Assembly: GCA_021151625.1 (NCBI GenBank)
Contig: JAGKWY010000037.1
Span: 1-50,955, forward strand
Length of the DNA stretch: 50,955 nt
Source: Gammaproteobacteria bacterium
Lineage (GTDB): Bacteria; Pseudomonadota; Gammaproteobacteria; Pseudomonadales; Cellvibrionaceae
Direction: 5' to 3'
The notes beneath the pieces are model-generated. The model did not search any database and had not been told where the DNA came from. It was given only the letters and a program-made list of their open reading frames with translations. Made by a program: the position numbers and the translations under genes. Below are positions 8,828 through 16,703 of the stretch, piece after piece. Numbering within the stretch: the stretch's first letter is position 1; each line of letters opens with the position of its first letter.

Positions 8828-8838
8828 AACAGTCTGCT

Positions 8839-9768
8839 ATGATCGCGAAGTTGCCACTGGGCGCGCAAACCTTGTTTATCGGTATTGATGGGGGAGGCAC
8901 CAAGTGTCGCGCCAGTATCATGACCGAAGATTTGCAAGTGCTTGGCACAGGCGTCGGTGGTCCAGCCAATCCTTTTCAGGGCGTTCAACAAGCCAAAGAT
9001 TCTATCCGCACTGCCGCCGAACTGGCGCTAATCGATGCGGGCCTGCCTACTTCTGCTATGAGTGAATTAATTGCTGGCGCTGGTTTGGCGGGTGTTAATG
9101 TTCCCAGCCTTTATGACGTTATGTCTGCCTGGGATCATCCTTTCAAAGAAATGCATTTGACTACCGATCTTCATATCGCTTGCCTGGGCGCGCACAACAG
9201 TGACGAAGGCGCGGTGATGATCTGTGGTACCGGCTCTTGTGGTTATTCCTTCGTAAATAATCAGCCATTGTTTATTGGCGGTCATGGTTTTCCCATCGGT
9301 GATAAAGGCAGCGGTGCCTGGATGGGGTTGGAAGCTATTCAGGCAGTATTACTGGCCTCTGATAATCTCGGTCCGCAAACCATCATGAGTGAATCAATTG
9401 GCGATTTCCTGCAAGCCAGGGGCATGATGATTGTCGACAAAATGTTTGGTGCGCGTCAGGGCGATTACGCCAAGTTCGCTATTTTTGTAGTGGATGCCGC
9501 CGATGAAGGTGATGCAGTCGCTATCAATATTGTTAAGGATGGGGCTGCCTACATGAGTGGCGTAGCTCGTAAGCTCTGGGCAACTAACCCGGGGCGTATG
9601 TCAATTATCGGCGGTCTCGCTCCGCGTCTGATTCCCTGGATGGATAAAGACATGGCCGATAATCTCTCACCAGTACTTTATCAACCGGAGTTCGGTGCTG
9701 TGTATTTTGCAAAACAGGCACTGAAGATGGCAAAGAATAACAACGATCCATTAAGTGCTACCCTTTAA
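8839..9768 (+). CDS. nagK: N-acetylglucosamine kinase, BadF/BadG family
   Basis: 309 aa. It should phosphorylate cytoplasmic GlcNAc to GlcNAc-6-phosphate with ATP, needed because NagP-type uptake delivers unphosphorylated sugar. The ASKHA-fold motifs are in order: phosphate-1 FIGIDGGGTKCRA near residue 14, VMICGTGSCGYSFV (phosphate 2), GDKGSGAWMGLEA, and the adenosine motif SIIGGLAPRL. This is the BadF-type kinase used in Shewanella GlcNAc loci rather than the ROK-type NagK of E. coli. The ATG at 8839 has no obvious Shine-Dalgarno and is 11 nt after a strong terminator T run. It leads the nagK-nagP-nagX-nagA-nagB operon. Confidence 0.88.
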   Translation: MIAKLPLGAQTLFIGIDGGGTKCRASIMTEDLQVLGTGVGGPANPFQGVQQAKDSIRTAAELALIDAGLPTSAMSELIAGAGLAGVNVPSLYDVMSAWDHPFKEMHLTTDLHIACLGAHNSDEGAVMICGTGSCGYSFVNNQPLFIGGHGFPIGDKGSGAWMGLEAIQAVLLASDNLGPQTIMSESIGDFLQARGMMIVDKMFGARQGDYAKFAIFVVDAADEGDAVAINIVKDGAAYMSGVARKLWATNPGRMSIIGGLAPRLIPWMDKDMADNLSPVLYQPEFGAVYFAKQALKMAKNNNDPLSATL

Positions 9769-9786
9769 CCAGAGTCGACCAATAAT

Positions 9787-11091
9787 ATGAATAGTGAAAC
9801 TATGACAGCTCCTACTACGCAGGAAAGGTATTCAAGCTCGTTCATTCCCTTGGCAATGATCGCCGGGCTTTTCTTTATTTTGGGTTTTGTTACCTGGCTT
9901 AACGGCTCCCTGATGCCATATTTAGAGATAGTGCTTCAACTGTCGCCATTTCAGGCATCATTTATCCTTTTCTCTTTTTATATTGCAGTAACTGTTTTTT
10001 CATTACCATCGTCCTGGATCATTAGCAAGGTTGGTTATAAAAATGCCATGGCGATTGCACTATCGGTAATGGCTTGCGCTGCTTTGTTATTTATTCCTGC
10101 CGCAAAAACACATGAATTTTCGCTCTTCCTGGTTGCCCAGTTCATGATGGGTGCTGGGCAAACCCTGTTGCAAACAGCGGTAAATCCTTATGTGGTAAAG
10201 ATTGGGCCGGAAGAGTCTGCTGCGCGTCGCATTAGTATCATGGGCATTCTCAATAAGTCGGCTGGTATTGTTGCGCCTATTGTGTTTACTGCATTGATTC
10301 TGAGTGGAATGACTGCGCATACATCAAAAACGCCAAGCGCGGAAGAAATAGAGCAGTTAGCTGGCAATCTGGTGATGCCTTATATTTATATGGCCCTGAT
10401 TATTGGTGTGGTTGCTTTGCTTGTAAAACTCTCATCTTTACCTGAATTGAACTTGCACGAAGAAGATAATGATCACCTTCCGCTGCGTGAGGTATTCCAA
10501 TTTCCCAGCCTGGTGTTGGGCGTGATTGCACTATTTGTCTATGTGGGTGTTGAAGTGATTGCCGGCGATACTATTGGTGCCTATGGCCGTAGTATTGGGT
10601 TTACCAATTTCTCTATTCTCACATCCATTACCATGGGCTGCATGGTCGTTGGTTACATCCTCGGCATTATCTTAATTCCTCGCTTTATATCGCAACAAAA
10701 AATGCTGTCTATCTCTGCAGTGTTGGGTGTGATTCTGAGCTTGGCAGTTGTATTTGGCAGTAATGAATCTACAGCTATTAGCTCACTGTTTTCATTCCTG
10801 GGGGTTCCTGCAATTCCAAACACCATTTTGTGTATCGCACTATTGGGTTTGGCGAATGCGATTGTATGGCCTGCAATCTGGCCATTGGCATTAAGTGGTT
10901 TGGGTAGATATACCGCGACGGGTTCTGCATTGCTGATTATGGCAATTGCAGGCGGCGCTGTATTACCGGTGATCATGGGTGGTGTTGCGAGTCTGGTAGA
11001 TCGTCAAACCGCTTATATCGTGATGACACCCTGCTATCTGTTTATTCTGTTTTACGCGGCAAAAGGATACAAGTTGCGCAGCTGGAAATAA
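9787..11091 (+). CDS. nagP: GlcNAc permease NagP, FucP-type MFS transporter
   Basis: 434 aa with about 12 hydrophobic helices. It begins FIPLAMIAGLFFILGFVTWL, the N-terminal signature of the FucP/GluP sugar:proton symporters, followed by NGSLMPYLEIVLQLSPFQAS. MMGAGQTLLQTAVNPYVVKI in the fourth to fifth helix is also typical. In marine gammaproteobacteria the orthologue in this gene order is the inner-membrane GlcNAc transporter. It starts 18 nt after nagK. The specificity is from context, not from individual residues. Confidence 0.88.
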   Translation: MNSETMTAPTTQERYSSSFIPLAMIAGLFFILGFVTWLNGSLMPYLEIVLQLSPFQASFILFSFYIAVTVFSLPSSWIISKVGYKNAMAIALSVMACAALLFIPAAKTHEFSLFLVAQFMMGAGQTLLQTAVNPYVVKIGPEESAARRISIMGILNKSAGIVAPIVFTALILSGMTAHTSKTPSAEEIEQLAGNLVMPYIYMALIIGVVALLVKLSSLPELNLHEEDNDHLPLREVFQFPSLVLGVIALFVYVGVEVIAGDTIGAYGRSIGFTNFSILTSITMGCMVVGYILGIILIPRFISQQKMLSISAVLGVILSLAVVFGSNESTAISSLFSFLGVPAIPNTILCIALLGLANAIVWPAIWPLALSGLGRYTATGSALLIMAIAGGAVLPVIMGGVASLVDRQTAYIVMTPCYLFILFYAAKGYKLRSWK

Positions 11092-11145
11092 TCTGTCTAA
11101 GGATTATTTACTGTTAAGTTTCTAACTACATCTGCGAGGTATCTG

Positions 11146-11970
11146 ATGGTCAAGCAACGTTTTTTGGCTCTTGATGTAATGCGCGGCTTGACCCTCGAGT
11201 GGCGCGTTATGGGCGTGCTGCAACGTATTGCCATCGCCTATGGTTTTGCAGCTTTTATTATTTTGTATTTTGGTTTTGCGGCTCGCGTTGTTACCAGCAC
11301 AATTTTATTGGTTGGTTATTGGGGCTTGCTCAATATCGCGGTGGATCCCTATAGCCTCGAGCACAGTATTGTTCGTCAGGTTGATTTGACTGTGCTGGGT
11401 GCCAGCCATTTGTGGCAGGGTAAGGGTATGCCGTTTGATCCGGAAGGTATTTTGAGTACATTCCCTTCCATTGTGAACGTCTTGATTGGTTTTGAGGCAA
11501 CACGCGTATTGTTGGCGAGTGAAGACAAACAAAAGGCACTCAGTAAATTATTTGTTTCAGCGCTTTTGTTGATCGGTTTGGCGCTGGCCTGGAATACTGT
11601 GTTCCCGATTAATAAATCCCTGTGGACCAGTCCGTTTGTGCTGTTGACTTGTGGTGTAGCGATTCTGGTGTTGCTACTGTTGGTTAAAATCGAGCAGTCA
11701 CCGGCCATAAATGCGGCGCGTCCTGTGTATCACTTTTTTGAAATCATCGGAAAAAATCCGCTGTTTATCTATGTGTTGTCCGGATTGCTGGCGACCACGC
11801 TTTATTTGATTCCGGTGGGCAGTGAAAACGCGTACAGCGCACTCTATGGCTTGTTCCGTAGTTTTGCTGACCCTTATTTGGCGTCTTTCCTGTTTGCGAT
11901 ATTGATGGTTTCTATCCTCTGGTTTGTTGCCTGGGTTCTGCATAAGCGCAATATTATTATCAGTCTCTAA
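11146..11970 (+). CDS. nagX: NagX-like DUF5009 membrane protein, internally shortened
   Basis: 274 aa; GAGGT is 6 nt before the ATG. NagX is a multi-pass protein related to eukaryotic heparan-alpha-glucosaminide N-acetyltransferase and is usually about 350-380 aa. The start (KQRFLALDVMRGLT) is the standard family opening, but it continues directly into LEWRVMGVLQRIAIAYGF, which normally lies some 75-90 residues later. The missing block includes the first transmembrane helices and the conserved His-containing HGxTPTDLVFPFF loop. The join is in frame, so the remaining helices are still encoded, but activity is doubtful. Between nagP and nagA in the operon. Confidence 0.75.
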   Translation: MVKQRFLALDVMRGLTLEWRVMGVLQRIAIAYGFAAFIILYFGFAARVVTSTILLVGYWGLLNIAVDPYSLEHSIVRQVDLTVLGASHLWQGKGMPFDPEGILSTFPSIVNVLIGFEATRVLLASEDKQKALSKLFVSALLLIGLALAWNTVFPINKSLWTSPFVLLTCGVAILVLLLLVKIEQSPAINAARPVYHFFEIIGKNPLFIYVLSGLLATTLYLIPVGSENAYSALYGLFRSFADPYLASFLFAILMVSILWFVAWVLHKRNIIISL

Positions 11971-12021
11971 CGAATCAGTTTATAGCGATCAGTCATACAG
12001 ATTTACACTGCGGAAAAATAT

Positions 12022-13179
12022 ATGAAACAAGCGTTGGTCGGTGCACGAATTTTTACCGGCGAAGAATTTCTGGATAACCAGGCATTAATTATTAATGGCG
12101 ATACGATTGAAGCAGTGGTGCCAGTCGCTAATTTGCCTGCTGATATTGCGCATGTGGAATTAAATGGTGGTGTGTTGGCACCAGGCTTTATCGATTTGCA
12201 AGTAAATGGTGGTGGCGGTGCATTTTTTACTAACGACACCAGTGTTACAGCAATTCAAACCATGCTTGATGGTCATCGTCCAACAGGCACTACGTCGCTC
12301 TTGCCAACGTTAATTAGCGATACCCGTGAAGTGCATCAAGCGGGTGTGCGCGCTGTTGCCGATGCTGTTACCGCTGGCATGAAAGGTGTATTGGGTGTGC
12401 ATGTGGAAGGGCCATTTTTTGATATGGCACGTCGCGGTGCGCACAACGAACGCTACATTCGCAAAATGGAACAAGCGGATATTGATTGGCTGGTTGCTTC
12501 AGTAAAAGCGCAACACAAATTTAAAGTAATGCTGACTCTTGCTCCTGAGCATGCTGATGCCGGGCAAATTAAGCAATTAACCTCTGCGGGCGTAGTTGTA
12601 TGTGCAGGCCATACAGATGGCCACTACGACGATGTGGTTGCCGCATTAAAAGAAGGTCTCTCCGGGTTCACCCATTTGTATAACGCTATGCGTCCAACCA
12701 CTGGCCGGGAACCGGGCGTAGTGGGTGCAGCGCTTGAAGATGCCAATAGCTGGTGCGGAATTATTATCGATACCTATCACGTGCATGCGGGTTCTGCGCG
12801 AATTGCTTATGCGGCCAAACCCAAAGGCAAAATGTATTTAGTAACTGATGCTATGTCGACAGTTGGATCGCCAGAGAAATCGTTCCAGATTTATGGTGAA
12901 ACGATTTATGAAAAAGACGGTTGTCTGGTGAATGCTGAAGGGCGTTTAGCGGGCAGTGCAATCGGAATGATTGATGCGGTGCGTTTGAATACCCAATGGG
13001 TGGGTGTTGAGCTCGCTGAAAGCCTGCGTATGGCATCGCTGTATCCTGCCGAGTTTATGCAGGTTGATAATTATCTTGGTCGTGTTCGCGCAAATTATCG
13101 CGCTGATTTAGTTCATTTTACTGATGATTTTAATGTAACTCATACCTGGGTTGCGGGTGATGTACGTGTGCATTCTTAG
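12022..13179 (+). CDS. nagA: N-acetylglucosamine-6-phosphate deacetylase
   Basis: 385 aa, cytoplasmic amidohydrolase that removes acetate from GlcNAc-6-phosphate. Key motifs: APGFIDLQVNGGGG (start of the TIM barrel), HVEGPFF with the metal-binding Glu, CAGHTDGHYDDVVAAL, FTHLYNAMRP and VTDAMS with the catalytic Asp. The length is normal for the family (about 380). GGAAAA precedes the start at 12022. A structured element of about 108 bp follows the stop before nagB. Confidence 0.95.
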   Translation: MKQALVGARIFTGEEFLDNQALIINGDTIEAVVPVANLPADIAHVELNGGVLAPGFIDLQVNGGGGAFFTNDTSVTAIQTMLDGHRPTGTTSLLPTLISDTREVHQAGVRAVADAVTAGMKGVLGVHVEGPFFDMARRGAHNERYIRKMEQADIDWLVASVKAQHKFKVMLTLAPEHADAGQIKQLTSAGVVVCAGHTDGHYDDVVAALKEGLSGFTHLYNAMRPTTGREPGVVGAALEDANSWCGIIIDTYHVHAGSARIAYAAKPKGKMYLVTDAMSTVGSPEKSFQIYGETIYEKDGCLVNAEGRLAGSAIGMIDAVRLNTQWVGVELAESLRMASLYPAEFMQVDNYLGRVRANYRADLVHFTDDFNVTHTWVAGDVRVHS

Positions 13180-13186
13180 TTAGACC

Positions 13187-13294
13187 GGTCAGACAGCAGG
13201 TTCCGTTGCCAGACACGCCGTGAACCCATCCATGGGGGCTTATCGTCGACATCCATGTCTCCGATAGCCTGGCAACGGAACCCACTGTCCGACC
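13187..13294. repeat. Cloverleaf-like inverted-repeat element between nagA and nagB
   Basis: An outer stem of 26 positions (13187-13212 with 13269-13294) has 23 pairs, including a perfect 14-bp core GGTTCCGTTGCCAG / CTGGCAACGGAACC. The 56-nt interior folds into two further hairpins: one built on GCC..CCCAT-CC-ATGGG..GGC (13217-13239), the other on TATCG-TC-GACAT-CC-ATGTC-TC-CGATA (13241-13266). Both apices share CATCCATG. The result is a three-way junction. It occupies most of the 160-nt gap between otherwise co-directional genes. It resembles dispersed palindromic intergenic repeats; no second copy was seen in this window. Confidence 0.75.
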
Positions 13295-13339
13295 TCAGTA
13301 CCAAGTTTTTAATCTCCAAACCACTCACCGGAGTGCTTA

Positions 13340-14134
13340 ATGAAAGTTGTTATCCTGAAAGACGCCGCCGAAGTTGCCAAATACGGCGCTGATATTTTTA
13401 TCAAACAAATTAAACGTAAACCTGATTCGGTATTGGGTTTGGCGACTGGTTCTACGCCAGTGGCATTGTATAAAGAATTAATTTCTGCATATCAGACTGG
13501 TCGTGTGTCTTTCAAAAATGCGAGTAGTTTTAACCTGGATGAATACTTGGGATTGACGGGGTCTCACCCGCAAAGCTATCGCTACTTTATGAATCAACAA
13601 TTGTTTGATCATGTCGATATCGATAAAACACAAACTGCAGTACCACCGGGTGATGCAGAAGATCCGTTTTCAGCCTGCGAGCAGTACGAAAACAACATCA
13701 AGCAAAAAGGCGGTATCGATATTCAATTGCTGGGTATTGGCCGCAACGGGCATATTGGTTTTAACGAACCTTCTTCGTCATTAATGTCGCGCACTCGTGT
13801 AAAAACCCTGACGCGCGCCACCATCGATGATAACGCGCGTTTCTTCGGTCCGGATGAGTACCAGCCGCACTTATCCATCACCATGGGTATCGGTACTATT
13901 CTGGAATCCAAAAAAGTAGTATTGCTGGCCACTGGTGCTAACAAGGCTGAAGCAATCAAAGCGACAGTAGAAGGCCCATTAACTGCTGCCTGTCCTGCAT
14001 CTGCCTTGCAAATGCATGAGCATGTTGTGCTGGTAATTGATGAAGCTGCTGCATCGCAATTGACGGATGTAGATTTCTACAAACACATTGAAATGGAAAA
14101 CCAAAAGTTGTTGGAGCGTTTGGGGCGGGATTGA
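13340..14134 (+). CDS. nagB: Glucosamine-6-phosphate deaminase
   Basis: 264 aa; converts glucosamine-6-phosphate to fructose-6-phosphate and ammonia, the last step of the pathway. Substrate-loop LGLATGSTPVALYKEL, NLDEYLGL with the catalytic Asp, and GIGRNGHIGFNEP with the catalytic His and Glu are all present. The Asp of E. coli DGH is Asn here, as in Bacillus NagB, and is not a defect. It is the classical NagB, not the SIS-domain NagB-II used in Shewanella. GGAG is 7 nt upstream of the ATG. It may be partly uncoupled from nagA by the structured gap. Confidence 0.95.
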   Translation: MKVVILKDAAEVAKYGADIFIKQIKRKPDSVLGLATGSTPVALYKELISAYQTGRVSFKNASSFNLDEYLGLTGSHPQSYRYFMNQQLFDHVDIDKTQTAVPPGDAEDPFSACEQYENNIKQKGGIDIQLLGIGRNGHIGFNEPSSSLMSRTRVKTLTRATIDDNARFFGPDEYQPHLSITMGIGTILESKKVVLLATGANKAEAIKATVEGPLTAACPASALQMHEHVVLVIDEAAASQLTDVDFYKHIEMENQKLLERLGRD

Positions 14135-14158
14135 TAATTTTTCCAGCGCTATTTGATA

Positions 14159-14189
14159 CAAAAGGCCAGCGATTGCTGGCCTTTTTTTT
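14159..14189 (+). terminator. Terminator after nagB
   Basis: AAAGGCCAGC-GATT-GCTGGCCTTT followed by T's to 14189. It lies between convergent nagB and nagR and may serve both, although the T run is longer for nagB. Confidence 0.9.
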
Positions 14190-14224
14190 ACCCAATTGTT
14201 TTCTGAATGCGTTGTTGAAAAAAC

Positions 14225-15280
14225 TCAGCGCTTACTCGGCGCCGGGCAAGTTGAGTCGCGCACAATTAATTGCGGATAAAAACCTTCACTTTCTACCGCG
14301 CGCTGTGCACGAATAGTTTCAATCAACAACAAAGTTGCGCGCTCGGCGATGGTGGTGTTGGGTTGTTGGGCGGTAGTGAGGTTGGGCCAGGCTTGACGAG
14401 AGAAGGGGCTGTCTTCGAAGCCGACAATGGAGAGTTGTTGCGGAACATCTACTCCCTGAATGCGCGCGGCAAATAAAGTACCGGCAGCGATTTCGTCGTT
14501 ACAGGCGAACACGGCGGTAGGTTTTAAATTGGATGCAAGCAATTGGCGAGTGCGTTTTACACCGGATTCAAATGAATATTCGCCCGGCAAAATCAGTTTT
14601 TTGTCGAGGGTAATTTTGTTGGCTTTGAGTGCGGCCTTGTAACCTTCCAAACGTTCGCCACTGGATTTATGCGCTTCTTCACCACCCAAAAAGGCGATGG
14701 CTTTGTGGCCCAGATCGATCAGGTATTGGGTAATTTTGTAAGCGGCAGTGCGGTCGTCAATAAAAATGCAGGGGCCTTTTTTATCCGGCGCTTGCGCCCC
14801 GGAGAGAATGCGCACAAAGGGGATTTTGCGTTTGCCCAGTGCGGTGAGTACGTCGGGCATTTCCGACATTGGTGGTGTTAATACCAGCCCGCCCACTTGG
14901 CTGCGATCCACCATGTTGAGCACTTCATCAATAATATCTTCCGCTTTCGAATCGCAGGGGTGGATAACCAGTTCGTAACCCTGGCGACGACACTCCCCCA
15001 GAATGCCCTTTTGCATATCGATCACGTAGTTGCTGTTGGGATTGTCGTAGATAAAGCCGATCGAGGAGGCCGCCCCGCGCAACAGGCGCGCCGACAGGTT
15101 GGGTTGGTAATTCAGGGCTTTAACCGCCTGCATTACTTTATCTTGCAGCTCCTGGCCGACAGTGCCTTCTTTGTTGATAACGCGCGATACGGTTTTAAAA
15201 GAGACTCCGGCAAGCTTGGCAACATCTTTGATAGTGGCTTTGGCTTTGGGGGCGTGTTTGTCGGCGCTGGTCTTCATCAT
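14225..15280 (-). CDS. nagR: LacI-family repressor of the GlcNAc genes (NagR)
   Basis: 351 aa. The N-terminal helix-turn-helix is TIKDVAKLAGVSFKTVSRVI (about residues 16-35) with hinge NLSARLLRG; the rest is a periplasmic-binding-protein-like sensor domain with IGFIYDNPNS, FACNDEIAAG and SIVGFEDSPFS. It converges on nagB. The perfect GACAACGTTGTC palindromes at 3563, 3599 and 8674 are the natural candidates for its operators. The effector is likely GlcNAc-6-phosphate or glucosamine-6-phosphate by analogy, not shown by sequence. Tandem ATGs at the start leave the exact N-terminus open by one residue. I see no operator-like palindrome in front of the gene. Confidence 0.85.
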   Translation of the reverse strand: MMKTSADKHAPKAKATIKDVAKLAGVSFKTVSRVINKEGTVGQELQDKVMQAVKALNYQPNLSARLLRGAASSIGFIYDNPNSNYVIDMQKGILGECRRQGYELVIHPCDSKAEDIIDEVLNMVDRSQVGGLVLTPPMSEMPDVLTALGKRKIPFVRILSGAQAPDKKGPCIFIDDRTAAYKITQYLIDLGHKAIAFLGGEEAHKSSGERLEGYKAALKANKITLDKKLILPGEYSFESGVKRTRQLLASNLKPTAVFACNDEIAAGTLFAARIQGVDVPQQLSIVGFEDSPFSRQAWPNLTTAQQPNTTIAERATLLLIETIRAQRAVESEGFYPQLIVRDSTCPAPSKR

Positions 15281-15572
15281 GCTTTGGCAACTTTCTTTTT
15301 GTTAATGGATTTTTATCGCGGTACACAAGACGCCGGCACCGCGTTGGCTAGACTGTAATAGTGTCTAGGGTAGAGCTTAGCTGCCATTGGCGCAATCATT
15401 TCAGGGCTGAATTCCTCTCTCTTGATACACGCAAGGTTTTGTAAAGTCTTTTGCGCAGGCTAAAAGGGCGATGGCACCATAAATCCGGTTCTGCTTTCAG
15501 TGACTGGTTTGTATCGCTGGTTAACCTGGCTGTTCCTGCTGTGTTTTTACTACAACAATAAAGAGGTATCCC

Positions 15573-16409
15573 ATGAGAAAACTATCGGCGCTAGTGGTAT
15601 TGCTATCAACTTATTTTTTTTCTGCGGCACTTCAGGCGCAGCATTCACTCACACCCCTGTGGATGGCATCTGATTTACCTACACCGGAATCGGTATTGTT
15701 TGTTGCCGATAAAAAAGCCCCTTATTTGTTTGTATCCCTGATTGATGGTGAGGGATCTGCTGCAGATAACAAAGGTGGAATTGCCCGATTGGCGCCGGAT
15801 GGTGCAGTGCTTGATAAGGACTGGATTACCGGTCTCAATGCCCCTAAAGGTATGGCTATTGTAAAAAACCAGTTATATGTGGCGGATATTACCGAGGTTG
15901 TGGTTATTGATATTAAAAAGCAAAAAATCCTGAAAAAAATCCCCATTCCCAACGCAGTATTTTTAAATGATGTTACTGCTAATTCTACGGGAATAGTATT
16001 TGTATCAGATACTCGCACCAATAAGGTTTATCGCATTGAAAAAGATGAGCCGACGCTTTATCTGGAAAATATTAATAACGCCAATGGGTTGAAAGCTATA
16101 GGTTCGAATTTGTTAGTAGGTGCAGGATCTGAATTATTATTATTTGGCCCAGATAAAGCCCGCTTGACCCTCGCTAAAGGTTTTGCGCAGGGAATTGACG
16201 GGGTTGAGATGGCACAGCGTGGTGAATTTATTGTGTCCTGCTGGCCAGGATTGATTTATTACGTCTATGCGGATGGCAAGATTCAGTTGCTTATCGATTC
16301 GCAGGCAGACAAAATCAACACTGCGGATATAGGTTTTGATACGGCGACTAACACCCTGTTTGTGCCCAATTTTTTCAAGAACTCAGTCACCGCCTATAAT
16401 TTGCATTAA
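15573..16409 (+). CDS. Secreted SMP-30/gluconolactonase-like beta-propeller protein
   Basis: 278 aa with a signal peptide ending near AALQAQ (residue 23). The repeats (LFVSLIDGEGSAADNKGGIA, GMAIVKNQLYVADI, GIVFVSDTRTNKVYRI, GLKAIGSNLLVGAG) match the six-bladed propeller of SMP-30/gluconolactonase and NHL-like proteins. It should be periplasmic. No catalytic assignment can be made. AGAGG precedes the ATG. The gene is monocistronic, with a perfect palindromic terminator downstream. The 292-bp gap before it (15281-15572) shows no gene and no clear promoter. Confidence 0.7.
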   Translation: MRKLSALVVLLSTYFFSAALQAQHSLTPLWMASDLPTPESVLFVADKKAPYLFVSLIDGEGSAADNKGGIARLAPDGAVLDKDWITGLNAPKGMAIVKNQLYVADITEVVVIDIKKQKILKKIPIPNAVFLNDVTANSTGIVFVSDTRTNKVYRIEKDEPTLYLENINNANGLKAIGSNLLVGAGSELLLFGPDKARLTLAKGFAQGIDGVEMAQRGEFIVSCWPGLIYYVYADGKIQLLIDSQADKINTADIGFDTATNTLFVPNFFKNSVTAYNLH

Positions 16410-16472
16410 CCTTTTGTTTTCCTTCGCTTCCACTTTCTCTTCGCTTTCGTGGATGCGCAGTTGGCTTTTTTC

Positions 16473-16514
16473 ATAGGTACACAGTCAGCTCTTTTCTATA
16501 GGTACGCAGCCAGC
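16473..16514. repeat. Imperfect direct repeat in the intergenic region
   Basis: ATAGGTACACAGTCAGC (16473-16489) recurs as ATAGGTACGCAGCCAGC (16498-16514), 15 of 17 identical, period 25. A third, looser copy starts near 16453 (ATGCGCAGTTGGC). The remainder of the 294-bp gap 16410-16703 holds only the terminator and the leader of the next gene. Confidence 0.5.
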
Positions 16515-16531
16515 GCTGGCTGCGTATTTTT
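16503..16531 (+). terminator. Terminator after the SMP-30-like gene
   Basis: A perfect 24-bp palindrome (16503-16526; arms TACGCAGCCAGC / GCTGGCTGCGTA) followed by five T/T-rich bases. It includes the second copy of the direct repeat. Confidence 0.7.
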
Positions 16532-16703
16532 ATCTATTAAAATCGGGTTTTTTTCACGGGTTTTCGCCGCCCTTGCGGGCTTTGGGTTAAGCTAATACGC
16601 ACAGAATAATGAGTATCGCAGGGGTGATAGTACCGGCGATATAAGCAGCCAACAGGAAATGTGCGTGATCGTTCTACAGCTGTTATACCCGAGGCGAATG
16701 TTG

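Noticed and set aside
13730..13765. NagB catalytic Asp replaced by Asn (GRNGHIGFNEP)
   Set aside because: The same residue is natural in Bacillus-type NagB; the catalytic His and Glu remain.
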